64,000 bases of DNA from an uncultured Methanobrevibacter sp. (GTDB lineage: Archaea > Methanobacteriota > Methanobacteria > Methanobacteriales > Methanobacteriaceae), in assembly GCF_937881195.1 (NCBI RefSeq), contig NZ_CALGFC010000056.1:1-64000 (forward strand), in the 5' to 3' direction. The notes under the pieces are model-generated. The model was not told the origin of the DNA. It did no database searches and worked only from the letters and a program-made list of their open reading frames with translations. Below, piece after piece: positions 17,508 to 25,751 of this stretch. The position numbers were made by a program, and so were the translations under genes. The number at the start of each line of letters is the position of its first letter. Position 1 is the stretch's first letter.

Positions 17508-17740
17508 TTGTTTCACATCTGAATTAATTATTCATTTTTTCATGAAAGTTTCAATCAAATAATGTGTAATAATTAATATATTTAAAAGATTTAAAATATT
17601 AAGAGTTATAAATCGGATTTAATATACACATGGCTTTTATATTTATTTAAGATTATTTTAATACAACTTGATACATTATTTCATTTTTGCAATAGTTTAT
17701 ACCAATATATTTATATGTTGCATACTATTATATAATTATA

Positions 17741-17762
17741 GTGAATGTTTTCTATGGGATGA
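17741..17762 (+). promoter_or_regulatory. conserved 22-bp leader, copy 1
   Basis: The core GAATGTTTTCTATGGG (17743-17758) recurs at 18563-18578; the 22-bp blocks differ at two positions. Each ends 4-5 bases before an ATG and includes the only ribosome-binding-like sequence (GGGATGA here). Confidence 0.6.
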
Positions 17763-17767
17763 GTATA

Positions 17768-18499
17768 ATGAAATTTAGTAAATTTTTGTTAATATTAGGT
17801 ATAGTCGCTATTGTTGGTATTTTTACAGTTAATGCAAGTTTTGCAGTTAGTGAAGATTTATTAACTTATCAAGGTAGCCAATATATTAGTTATGATAAGA
17901 AAATTTCGTCTATTGATTATAAATATGTTTTTAAGGATAAAAAAGATAATGCTAATCTTAATATTAAGGTTAAAAAAGATTACCAAAATAAATATAAGAT
18001 AAAATCAGTTAATACTAAGTTTTTTGTCTATGATAAAAAAGGTGTTTTTCAAAAAAGTATTTATAAAGATTATAATGGAAAAAATAAGAATAGCATTTCA
18101 ATAAAAATTCCTAAGTATTCTTCAATTGCTAAATTGACTATCAATTATAAAACGAAATCTAATTTGAAAAAAGAATCAACTAATTTTTATATGAGAAGTT
18201 CTTTTAAACAAAAATTATATCTTCAATCTAATAGGTCTAAAGCAAATGTTTTAGAGAAAGGCTATAATAAAGTCAATAGTGGAAAAATTATTTATGTTCC
18301 TACATATCAAAAAATTAAAATTTATACAAAAAGTAAGAATTATAAAATAAAATTAATTAGATTTATGGGACTTAATACCACTTCTAAAATGAAACAAAAT
18401 ATCGATGTTGTACCTAGAGATGCGAATGAATGGGTTGCAGTATCATATGAGTTTATTGAAGATTTAAAACCTTTAGGAATTAGGTTATACTATTATTAA
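17768..18499 (+). CDS. exported protein of unknown function
   Basis: ATG 17768 (an earlier in-frame GTG at 17741 lies inside the conserved leader). The 243-residue product has a signal peptide (MKFSKFLLILGIVAIVGIFTVNASFA) and a Lys/Tyr-rich exterior with no anchor. The first half contains YKIKSVNTKFFVYDKKG, SISIKIPKYSSIAKLTINYK, the pattern shared with the two proteins upstream. The second half is different, ending WVAVSYEFIEDLKPLGIRLYYY. Its 22-bp leader is repeated before the next gene. Function unknown; probable envelope protein. Confidence 0.72.
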   Translation: MKFSKFLLILGIVAIVGIFTVNASFAVSEDLLTYQGSQYISYDKKISSIDYKYVFKDKKDNANLNIKVKKDYQNKYKIKSVNTKFFVYDKKGVFQKSIYKDYNGKNKNSISIKIPKYSSIAKLTINYKTKSNLKKESTNFYMRSSFKQKLYLQSNRSKANVLEKGYNKVNSGKIIYVPTYQKIKIYTKSKNYKIKLIRFMGLNTTSKMKQNIDVVPRDANEWVAVSYEFIEDLKPLGIRLYYY

Positions 18500-18560
18500 T
18501 ATTTATAATAATCTTATTTTCTCTTATTATCTGTATGATATTTAATAATATAAAATTAAA

Positions 18561-18582
18561 GAGAATGTTTTCTATGGGTTGA
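18561..18582 (+). promoter_or_regulatory. conserved 22-bp leader, copy 2
   Basis: Second copy of the block at 17741, ending four bases before ATG 18587, with GGGTTGA in the ribosome-binding position. Confidence 0.6.
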
Positions 18583-18586
18583 TTTC

Positions 18587-19702
18587 ATGGTTAAGAAAAA
18601 GCATTTTATAGGTTTATTATTATTTGTTTCATTTATTTTTATTATTATTAGTGTTCAGACAGTTAATGCTGATAAATCTATTCTTATTGATGAAGGTTTA
18701 GCTAATTATAAGAATTCTAATATAACTAAATTGAATTGGGAGGTGTATTCTTCAGATAAACAGTTAAAAATTTACAGTAAGCAATTAAAAAGAAATTCTC
18801 TTGGTTATAACAAAAAGATTCTGATTAAAAAAGTCAAAAATAATAAATTAAAAATTTCTATTCTTTATTCTTACAAAGGAAATGTTATAAATAAAAATTA
18901 TACATTTAAGTCTAAATTAAATCATACTTCTTACTATTATAAAATTTATAAACCTAAAATGGTTAAAAATTTAATAAAAACAGAAACTTTTGAAAAAGGT
19001 AAGGAACCTTATTATAATGGACCTCATGGGGAGATAAAATGGAAAGCTCATATTTATCATGGTAAAAAGGTCATTATTAATGATAGGAGTAACAATTTAT
19101 ATGGTCATATCAATAAAACTACTTTAATTGAAAAACATGGAAAAAATAGATTAAAAATAACTACTAAAGTAGGAGTCGCTGCGTTTTCAAAAATATTATA
19201 TTCTGATGGATATTTGAATTCATTAAATATCTCTGATTATAAAAATCGAAATCCTTTTAAAAATAAAAATGTAACTTATGTGAAAACAAAATTAAGCCCA
19301 AAAGATTATTATATTAAAACTCACAAATGGAAACTTTTTCAACATATTCCTAAAAAATACATAGTTGAAAGAGCTTATGGTTTATTAAAAAATTCAAACA
19401 CTAAATTATATTGGAATGCATGGAAAGAAAGAGATAATGATTTTATTTGGAATAGAATAGTGATATATAGGGGATTTTCTTTTAAGTCTTATAATGAGGA
19501 TAATAATGATATTTATGATAAAATAACCATCGAAATATCAAATATTAATGAATTAAAAATAACACATCAAATAAATAAAACAAAAGAAATTAAAAATATA
19601 AACACTGACTTATCGCCACTTGATTATTATTTAAAGGTTTATAGGGAAAAAATGATTGAAATACTTGATAAACCTATAATAAATCTTATTCTCACTGAAT
19701 AG
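18587..19702 (+). CDS. exported protein with three internal repeats, unknown function
   Basis: A 371-residue product with signal peptide (KKHFIGLLLFVSFIFIIISVQTVNA) and no C-terminal anchor. Three related units of roughly 110-120 residues are visible, each ending in a similar block: FKSKLNHTSYYYKIYKPKMVK, VKTKLSPKDYYIKTHKWKLFQ and NINTDLSPLDYYLKVYREKMIE (approximate residues 105-125, 235-255, 340-360). The beginning of units is also alike (YKNSNITKLNWEVY, NGPHGEIKWKAHIY, LKNSNTKLYWNAWK). It is Lys/Tyr-rich and basic. The shared leader with the upstream gene suggests joint control. Family not recognised. Confidence 0.75.
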   Translation: MVKKKHFIGLLLFVSFIFIIISVQTVNADKSILIDEGLANYKNSNITKLNWEVYSSDKQLKIYSKQLKRNSLGYNKKILIKKVKNNKLKISILYSYKGNVINKNYTFKSKLNHTSYYYKIYKPKMVKNLIKTETFEKGKEPYYNGPHGEIKWKAHIYHGKKVIINDRSNNLYGHINKTTLIEKHGKNRLKITTKVGVAAFSKILYSDGYLNSLNISDYKNRNPFKNKNVTYVKTKLSPKDYYIKTHKWKLFQHIPKKYIVERAYGLLKNSNTKLYWNAWKERDNDFIWNRIVIYRGFSFKSYNEDNNDIYDKITIEISNINELKITHQINKTKEIKNINTDLSPLDYYLKVYREKMIEILDKPIINLILTE

Positions 19703-19805
19703 ATTAAATATTAATTTTAAAAAACTTAATATTAAGGTTTATCTTAAATAATTAATTTTATTTAATTATAAAAAAGCAAGATAAAAAAATTAATAAATTA
19801 ATAAA

Positions 19806-19879
19806 CGGACTTGGAGGGATTTGAACCCTCGATCTTAAGATTAGGAGTCTTACGCCCTTCCAGACTAGGCTACAAGCCC
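19806..19879 (-). tRNA. tRNA-Arg (CCT)
   Basis: Minus-strand cloverleaf: acceptor GGGCTTG pairs with CAAGTCC (one G-U), discriminator G; anticodon stem TAAGA/TCTTA with loop CTCCTAA, anticodon CCT reading AGG; T arm GAGGG TTCAAAT CCCTC. No intron, CCA not encoded. Confidence 0.95.
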
Positions 19880-20405
19880 AAATATAATAATAAATATTGT
19901 TTAGTTTTTTTAATTATTAATATTTTTTGGTTATTCTTTCTTCTTTTTAAGTAACCAATTTAATGTCATAATATTATTTTCTAAATCATAAACTTCGGCC
20001 TTTTGACTTTTAATGTAATTATCAAATAAATAACTTCTTTTTGGATATTTTTTCTTTAATTCTTCGGCTCTTTTAGTTATTAACTCTGTATTAATTTTAT
20101 TAATTTTAGAAAACTCTTTATCATCAGATAATATTTTATCAACAATTTCTAAATTATTTGATTTAAATATTTCTATCTTATAATTGAATATTATTCTATA
20201 ATTAGTATTTTAAATCGTTATTATGTATTATATAAATATTATTATATTATATAAAAAAATTGTATTAATAACAACTTTCTAAAACTAGCTATTTGTTTAA
20301 ATTAATTAGATATATCAATCTCTATCTGTCTAGATATGATTATTTAAAGCATTTTTTAAAATATTAAACTGAAATATTATATTTTAATAAAAAAAGAATA
20401 TATAA
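19880..20405. other. gap between two tRNA-Arg genes, holds a gene fragment
   Basis: Contains the start-less frame at 19931-20209 and otherwise AT-rich sequence with TATA-like stretches that may drive the left tRNA gene. No direct repeats or integrase found. Confidence 0.5.
19931..20209 (-). pseudogene. gene fragment without a start codon
   Basis: A minus-strand frame of 92 codons is open between TAA (complement of 20210-20212) and its stop at 19931, but has no ATG, GTG or TTG in its first two thirds and no ribosome-binding site. The product is charged and helical (ITKRAEELKKKYPKRSYLFD, then LENNIMTLNWLLKKKKE). The composition is protein-like. It is either the 3' remnant of a broken gene left between two tRNA-Arg genes, or a small gene with a non-standard start such as ATA. 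Family not recognised. Confidence 0.4.
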
Positions 20406-20480
20406 CGGACCTGAGGGGATTTGAACCCCCGACCTACGGATTAGAAGTCCGTCGCCTTATCCAGACTAGGCCACAGGCCC
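20406..20480 (-). tRNA. tRNA-Arg (TCT)
   Basis: Minus-strand cloverleaf: acceptor GGGCCTG with CAGGTCC, discriminator G; anticodon stem ACGGA/TCCGT with loop CTTCTAA, anticodon TCT reading AGA; T arm GGGGG TTCAAAT CCCCT. No intron. Confidence 0.95.
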
Positions 20481-20810
20481 ATATGATTACTAATATGGGT
20501 TATTTTATTTTTTTTGAAGTTTTTTTCTTCTTTTTTATCCTATTTATTTTATTTATTTCTATAAATTGGATTTAATCAATTCTTATTATTTTTATATCAT
20601 ATTCTTATTGTAAATACTTATGATTTACAGAATGATAAGATATTGTACTTTTTAGTATATAAACATAACTCTTATATAAATATAACTCTTTTTATAAGCT
20701 GAGAATATTTTTATAAAAATTAGCTGAAAAATATATTTTGGACTTTTTAATATTTAAACTTAACATAAAAAAATTTAAAAAAAATATTTAGTAAATAGTA
20801 TAATTACTAT
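20481..20810. other. intergenic, no gene seen
   Basis: AT-rich spacer between the PAC2 gene end and tRNA-Arg(TCT). Minus-strand TATA-like sequences (TTTATATACTAA near 20655-20665) could belong to the tRNA promoter. Confidence 0.4.
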
Positions 20811-21524
20811 TTACATATAAATAGGTGGTTGAGGATCTTTTTTCACTTCTTCAGCCAATTTTTGAAGCCTTGATTCAATGTCTTGGGCTTCTTTTAGAAG
20901 GGGTTCATAGTCAATATCAACATCAATGAGTTTATTAAGGCCTTGAACTACTTCTGCGGCTGCTCTTGGATCAGGATATTGTGTAAGTGTTTCTGCAAGT
21001 ATACATGTAGCAGGGATGTTTTTCTGTGCAGATTGAGTTAAAAGTGTTCCTGAAATTCCATTTATATTTCCCATTTGCATTATTGGAAAATCTTTTTCTT
21101 TCAATACATCTAATGCTTCTGTTGAGTTGGCTACAGCTCCAGCAGGATTTCTTTTTTCTCTAACAATAGCACTATTAAATGTTATTAATTCTTTACTATT
21201 ATTTTTATCCATCCAATCAACAATTACATTTGTCATATCAAAAACAACCTCTTGTGGAACTATAAAGTCTGATAAAAATAGCACTAATCCTTCTCCTTCA
21301 TATATTCTGAAAGGATGTAAAGCTACTCCTTTATATAATACTGCTAAAGGAGGGAAGTGTTTTGATTCGATGTAACCAATTTCTCTCATTTTTAGGTTAT
21401 CTACCAATAACCATCCTATTATGTTCCCAATTAACCCTGCATTAGGGGAACCTTCAAGTACAATTGCATCTTCTATATCTTCTGAAACTATTTTACAACA
21501 GTCTGTTTTAGTCTCCACTATCAT
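20811..21524 (-). CDS. PAC2 family protein (proteasome assembly chaperone-like)
   Basis: ATG 21524, nine bases after AAGGG; the TTG three codons before abuts that signal. The 237-residue protein fits the PAC2 family of archaea: AIVLEGSPNAGLIGNIIGWLL near the start, GYIESKHFPPLAVLYKG, EGEGLVLFLSDF, and the typical C-terminal PDPRAAAEVVQGLNKLIDVDID followed by a charged helix. Archaeal homologues of PAC2 are linked to proteasome assembly or to small-molecule binding; the exact role is not established. It ends a three-gene operon with two PepSY-type genes. Confidence 0.88.
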   Translation of the reverse strand: MIVETKTDCCKIVSEDIEDAIVLEGSPNAGLIGNIIGWLLVDNLKMREIGYIESKHFPPLAVLYKGVALHPFRIYEGEGLVLFLSDFIVPQEVVFDMTNVIVDWMDKNNSKELITFNSAIVREKRNPAGAVANSTEALDVLKEKDFPIMQMGNINGISGTLLTQSAQKNIPATCILAETLTQYPDPRAAAEVVQGLNKLIDVDIDYEPLLKEAQDIESRLQKLAEEVKKDPQPPIYM

Positions 21525-21551
21525 TTGATTCAACCCTTATTTAAATTTTTA

Positions 21552-21752
21552 TCAACAACCAGCTCCACCAAGATTTTCACCAGTTTCGCTATTTATTTGG
21601 ATTTCTCCAACAATAACATCGTTTATAAGTATAGGAACAATATAAACTATTAAATTATCCTCTATTTCTTTTAATCTTGGTATTCCTGCAGTTGCTTCAT
21701 CTTCTTTAATATATCTTGAAGCAATTATTTGTGCTTCTTCTTCATTTATCAT
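21552..21752 (-). CDS. small PepSY-like protein with C-terminal GGAGC
   Basis: ATG behind GAGGCGGATATAA. The 66-residue protein resembles one PepSY unit: helix EEEAQIIASRYIKED, then strands LIVYIVPILINDVIVGEIQINSETGENL. It has no signal peptide, so unlike most PepSY domains it should be cytosolic. It ends in GGAGC, which leaves a C-terminal cysteine. It lies 29 bases after the exported PepSY protein and about 27 bases before PAC2, so all three form an operon. PepSY domains elsewhere inhibit peptidases; here, with PAC2, a role near protein turnover is a guess. Confidence 0.7.
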   Translation of the reverse strand: MINEEEAQIIASRYIKEDEATAGIPRLKEIEDNLIVYIVPILINDVIVGEIQINSETGENLGGAGC

Positions 21753-21781
21753 TTATATCCGCCTCTATGATTTATGAATAT

Positions 21782-22234
21782 TTATACTCTATTTGTATGA
21801 CCGTTTGTATCTACACCAATTCCATCTACTACATTTCCGTCTTGGTCATAGACTTTAACAACCCACATTTGGATAGAACTATCCCATTGTGCATTTCCTG
21901 CATAGGCTCCTGGCTCTTCAATTGCATTCTGTGCTATTTGTTTAGCTTCAGATGCAGTCATGCCTCCATAGGATTGACTATTTCCTCCAGAACTAGATCC
22001 TCCATTATTTGAGGATCCACTTGAACTATCGCTACTGCTACTACTACTTCCACCACTATTTGTCCCATTCACATCACCAACTCCATTAGAACCGGAATCA
22101 CTCGAACTACTATCGGGAGTATAACCTGGAAGACTAAATATACTATTATCTGGATTAGTTACGCTATAAGCAGTTACTCCAGCAGCTATACATAAAACTA
22201 TTATAACCGAAATAATTATGTTTGAATTTTTCAT
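21782..22234 (-). CDS. membrane-anchored PepSY domain protein
   Basis: ATG behind AAGAGGTAATTAA. The 150-residue product has an N-terminal membrane anchor (NIIISVIIVLCIAAGVTAYSV), a Ser/Gly/Asn linker (about 40-85), and one C-terminal PepSY domain: MTASEAKQIAQNAIEEPGAYAG, MWVVKVYDQDGNVVDGIGVDTN. The domain should lie outside the cell. First gene of the PepSY-PepSY-PAC2 operon on the minus strand. Many methanogens have similar linker-plus-PepSY proteins with no known role. Confidence 0.78.
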   Translation of the reverse strand: MKNSNIIISVIIVLCIAAGVTAYSVTNPDNSIFSLPGYTPDSSSSDSGSNGVGDVNGTNSGGSSSSSSDSSSGSSNNGGSSSGGNSQSYGGMTASEAKQIAQNAIEEPGAYAGNAQWDSSIQMWVVKVYDQDGNVVDGIGVDTNGHTNRV

Positions 22235-23119
22235 TTAATTACCTCTTAATATTTGTATTATCATGTTTTTACAAGCTAGTATACAAGATCTCTTTTTATT
22301 TTTTATTTTTTTATTTTTTTTATTCTTATATAATCTAACTTAACATAATTATACATGATATATTATATTCAAATTAATTAATATACCTTTCCATTATTCT
22401 ATTTTATTATTTTAAATTATTATTTTTTCAATTTTACCTTATATTTATTCTCTAATCTCTATTCTAAATATTTTAAATTTATTTTTTGATTCTTTTTGTT
22501 TTATTAGATTATTGATTTTTTAATTAATTATTATTAAATAGGTTTAATTTTACATTTTTTAATTTAATTTAAGTATAAATTTCAAATTAATATAATTATA
22601 AATAAATTTATTTCCTACAAAATTTGCTTTATATTTTTAAATTAATAGTTAATATTAATATATTAAATTAATATAAAAATTAGTAAATTATTTTAAAAAC
22701 TTTTAGTGCCTATAAAGTTAAACATTAAATGTCTGTAAGTTTTTTCATTTTTTATTACCATTTTTTATTATCATTTTTTATTATCATTTTTTTATTTTTA
22801 TTTAATTTTTATTTAATTTTTAATTAATTTTAATTTAATTTTTCAATGTGTATTATTTTTATTTTTATTTTTCTTATTTTTCTTATTTCTCTGCAATTTT
22901 TTTCTATTTTTTCTTATAAGTCATTATTTGATTTTTATTTTCTGATTAATACTGAAGTTAAAATTTTTATTAAAAAAACTCCTTTTTTAACTTGACCTAA
23001 ACTTTGGTTTATAATATATAAGTGTTTCCTTTTTTTTTAAATGGAAACTTTATTAATAAAGAGTAATGTAAAATATATTTGTTAGTTTCTAATTTTTTAT
23101 AAATAAAGAGGTGACACAT
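22235..23119. other. 885-bp intergenic region with the frh promoter
   Basis: T-rich, with no open frame worth calling. Near 22691-22712 lies a motif related to that at 1581. Promoter elements of frhA lie at 23009-23048. Confidence 0.5.
23009..23048 (+). promoter_or_regulatory. frhADGB promoter with a dyad near the transcription start
   Basis: TATA-like TTATAATATATA (23009-23020) is followed by the inverted repeat GTTTCC (23024-23029) and GGAAAC (23043-23048), separated by a T-rich spacer. The expected transcription start (about 23040) lies inside this dyad, which makes it a candidate operator or 5' hairpin of the operon. Confidence 0.5.
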
Positions 23120-24337
23120 TTGAGCGAAAAAATAGTTATATCTCCTACATCTCGTCAGGAAGGGCATGCTGAGCTTGTCATGGAAGTCGATGATGAAGGG
23201 ATAGTTACCAAAGGAAGATACTTTAGTATCACTCCTGTTAGAGGCTTAGAGAAACTTGTAGCTGGTAAAGCGGCTGAGACTGCACCAGTTATGTGTCAGA
23301 GGATTTGTGGTGTTTGCCCAATACCTCACACTTTAGCTTCCGTAGAGGCAATGGACGATTCATTAAATATTGAAGTCCCTAAAGCCGGTCAATTGTTGAG
23401 AGAATTAACATTAGCTGCACATACAGTTAACAGTCACGCTATACATCATTTTTTAATAGCTGCTGATGTTGTGCCAGAAAACTTATTTGCAGATGCTGTA
23501 AACAGTGTTTCTTCAATAAGAAAAACTGCACAATATGTTGTAGATATGGTTGCTGGAGAAGGTATCCACCCATCTGATATCAGAATTGGTGGTATGGCTA
23601 GTAACATTAGTGAATTAGCTAGGAAGAAGTTATATTCAAGATTAAAAGCATTAGTTCCTGTTGTTGATGCACACGTAGAATTAATCACTGGTTTAGTCGC
23701 TGATAAAGGATTCCCAGAAGGATTAGGTGTACATAATCAACCTATTTTTGCAAGTGACAAGATTTATGGTAAAAGAGAATTCTTTGACCTAGATAGATTC
23801 ACTGAAATAATGCCTGAAAGTTGGTATGATGACCCCGAAATAGCTAAAAAAGCTTGTTCTACCATTCCTTTATATGATGGTGTTAATGTAGAAACTGGTC
23901 CAAGAGCAAGAGCAGTTAAATTTGGAGCATTTAAAGAAAGTGGAGTTGTAGCTCAACATGTAGCTAGAGCTGTTGAAATGAAAACTTATCTCTCCAGAGC
24001 TATTGCTATATTAGATGAATTAGATACTTCAGCAAATACTTTAGCTGATTTTGATCCTAGGGGAACAAATAAGCTTGGTATTGGAGCTATCGAAGGACCA
24101 AGAGGTTTAGATGTTCATATGGCACAAGTTGCTGATGGCAAAACTCAATTCTACAGTGCATTAGTACCTACTACTTGGAATATTCCAACTATGGGTCCTG
24201 CAACTGAAGGATTCCATCATGAATGGGGACCTCATGTTATACGAGCTTATGACCCTTGTTTATCCTGTGCTACTCATGTAATGGTAGTAGATGATGATGA
24301 CAAGAGTGTTGTTAAAAACGAAATGGTAAGAATCTAA
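23120..24337 (+). CDS. frhA: coenzyme F420-reducing NiFe hydrogenase, alpha (large) subunit
   Basis: TTG start at 23120, 6 bases after GAGGTGA; the protein then begins MSEKIVISPTSRQEGHAELVM as in known FrhA proteins (a GTG at 23111 is part of the ribosome-binding site). 405 residues. The NiFe ligands are C63 and C66 (RICGVCPIPH) and C380 and C383 (DPCLSCATH); cleavage after the His of that motif removes a short C-terminal tail ending VKNEMVRI. All four are cysteine, with no selenocysteine. With FrhG and FrhB it oxidises H2 and reduces F420, which feeds the two F420-dependent steps of methanogenesis. First gene of frhADGB. Confidence 0.97.
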   Translation: MSEKIVISPTSRQEGHAELVMEVDDEGIVTKGRYFSITPVRGLEKLVAGKAAETAPVMCQRICGVCPIPHTLASVEAMDDSLNIEVPKAGQLLRELTLAAHTVNSHAIHHFLIAADVVPENLFADAVNSVSSIRKTAQYVVDMVAGEGIHPSDIRIGGMASNISELARKKLYSRLKALVPVVDAHVELITGLVADKGFPEGLGVHNQPIFASDKIYGKREFFDLDRFTEIMPESWYDDPEIAKKACSTIPLYDGVNVETGPRARAVKFGAFKESGVVAQHVARAVEMKTYLSRAIAILDELDTSANTLADFDPRGTNKLGIGAIEGPRGLDVHMAQVADGKTQFYSALVPTTWNIPTMGPATEGFHHEWGPHVIRAYDPCLSCATHVMVVDDDDKSVVKNEMVRI

Positions 24338-24414
24338 TTAATAGGGTGTTTTAGTAAAGTTAAGAAATTAATTTTACAGCTATCACTATTTAATGGATTA
24401 TTGAAGGGAAAAAT

Positions 24415-24885
24415 ATGCCATATGATGCAGAAACATTAGTTGTTGGATGCGGGAACATATTATTCAAAGATGATGGTTTCGGTCCAGAAGTTATTAATGC
24501 TTTAGAAGACTATTTTAAAGATAAAGAAATGCCAAATGACACCATGTTTATTGATGCAGGAACTGGTGCAACACACTTTATATTTACTTTGCCCCATGAA
24601 AGTTGGAAAAAGTTAATAGTAGTTGATGTTGTGGAGTTCGATGCAGAACCGGGAACTCTAAAAATTTTTAGCCCCTATGACATGCCTAGAGGAGCATATG
24701 AAAATGTTCATTCTTGGCCAGTCGAAGAACCGCTTCATGATTTAGCCGAAAATATTGAAGTAGTTATAGTAGGGTGCAAACCTAAGGAAATTTCTGCACC
24801 AGATGTTGATATGGGCTTAACAGAGCCTGTTCAAAACGCAATCCCTGAAGCCATTGAGATGATTTTAAAAGAAATAGGGGTTTAG
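24415..24885 (+). CDS. frhD: F420 hydrogenase maturation protease, FrhD
   Basis: A 156-residue member of the HupD/HycI family of hydrogenase maturation endopeptidases: ETLVVGCGNILFKDDGFGPEV (metal-binding Glu/Asp in the GNxLxxDDGxG type motif), MFIDAGTG, and a conserved His late in the central region (NVHSWPVEEPLHDL). It removes the C-terminal tail of FrhA after nickel insertion and is not part of the final enzyme. The gene follows frhA by 77 bases and precedes frhG by 3, the standard order in Methanobacteriales. Confidence 0.95.
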   Translation: MPYDAETLVVGCGNILFKDDGFGPEVINALEDYFKDKEMPNDTMFIDAGTGATHFIFTLPHESWKKLIVVDVVEFDAEPGTLKIFSPYDMPRGAYENVHSWPVEEPLHDLAENIEVVIVGCKPKEISAPDVDMGLTEPVQNAIPEAIEMILKEIGV

Positions 24886-24888
24886 CAA

Positions 24889-25740
24889 ATGCTTGCAAGA
24901 ATTAAAAGGTTTTTAGGACTTGGAGGTAAACCAGAAAAACAAGCTAAGCCAATTAAGCCAAAAGATGATGAATCTTCACAACAGGAGGTTGAAAAAGTGG
25001 CTGAAAAACCAAGAATAGGATATATTCATTTAAGTGGGTGTTCTGGTGATGGTATGGCATTAACAGAAAATTATGACATACTCGCCGACCTACTTACTGA
25101 TATGGTAGAAATTGTATATGGACAAACTTTAGCAGATGTATGGTATGATGATGGAGTCAACCAAGGTCACAAAGATATGGTTGAGGACATGCCAGAAATG
25201 GATTTAGCATTAGTAGAAGGTTCTGTCTGTTTACAAGATGGACATAGTATGCATGAACTTAAAAAAGTAAGAGAAAAAGCAAAATTAGTATGTGCTTTTG
25301 GGTCTTGTGCTATGAATGGATGTTTCACACGTTTCTCTCGTGGTGGACAACAAGCACAACCAAAACATGAAGCATTTTTACCAATTGGTGACATAGTACA
25401 AGTAGATTGCGCAATCCCCGGTTGCCCAGTCTCTCCAGAAATTGTAGCTAAAACAGTTGTTGCACTTATAAATGGGGACATGGATTATTTACAACCTATG
25501 CTCGATATGGCAGGCTGTACTGCTAATTGTGGTTGTGACTTACAGAAAAACATTGTTAATAAATCCATCTGTACTGGATGTGGAACTTGTGCAATGTCTT
25601 GTCAGACAAGAGCTATTGAGATGAGAGAAGGTAGGCCAGATGTAAATATAGACAGATGTATTAAGTGTGGAGTATGTTACACTCACTGTCCAAGAAGCTG
25701 GTTCCCTTCAGAACAGATCAATAAGGATTTAGGACTATAG
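24889..25740 (+). CDS. frhG: F420-reducing hydrogenase, gamma (small) subunit
   Basis: 283 residues. After a Lys-rich N-terminal extension with an acidic stretch, the small-subunit core begins RIGYIHLSGCSGDGM, with further cysteines in EGSVCLQDGHS, FGSCAMNGCF and IPGCPVSPE for the proximal 4Fe-4S cluster. The C-terminal part holds a two-cluster ferredoxin domain: CTGCGTCAMSCQTRA and CIKCGVCYTHCPRSW. These clusters pass electrons from FrhA to FrhB. The start ATG lies 3 bases after the frhD stop, so translation is probably coupled. Confidence 0.97.
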   Translation: MLARIKRFLGLGGKPEKQAKPIKPKDDESSQQEVEKVAEKPRIGYIHLSGCSGDGMALTENYDILADLLTDMVEIVYGQTLADVWYDDGVNQGHKDMVEDMPEMDLALVEGSVCLQDGHSMHELKKVREKAKLVCAFGSCAMNGCFTRFSRGGQQAQPKHEAFLPIGDIVQVDCAIPGCPVSPEIVAKTVVALINGDMDYLQPMLDMAGCTANCGCDLQKNIVNKSICTGCGTCAMSCQTRAIEMREGRPDVNIDRCIKCGVCYTHCPRSWFPSEQINKDLGL

Positions 25741-25751
25741 GAGGATTTAAA

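Noticed and set aside
1577..22715. Shared motif TTTAAAANCTTTTARTGCCTA near 1581 and 22691 as a regulatory element
   Set aside because: Only two imperfect copies in unrelated gaps; chance is likely at this base composition.
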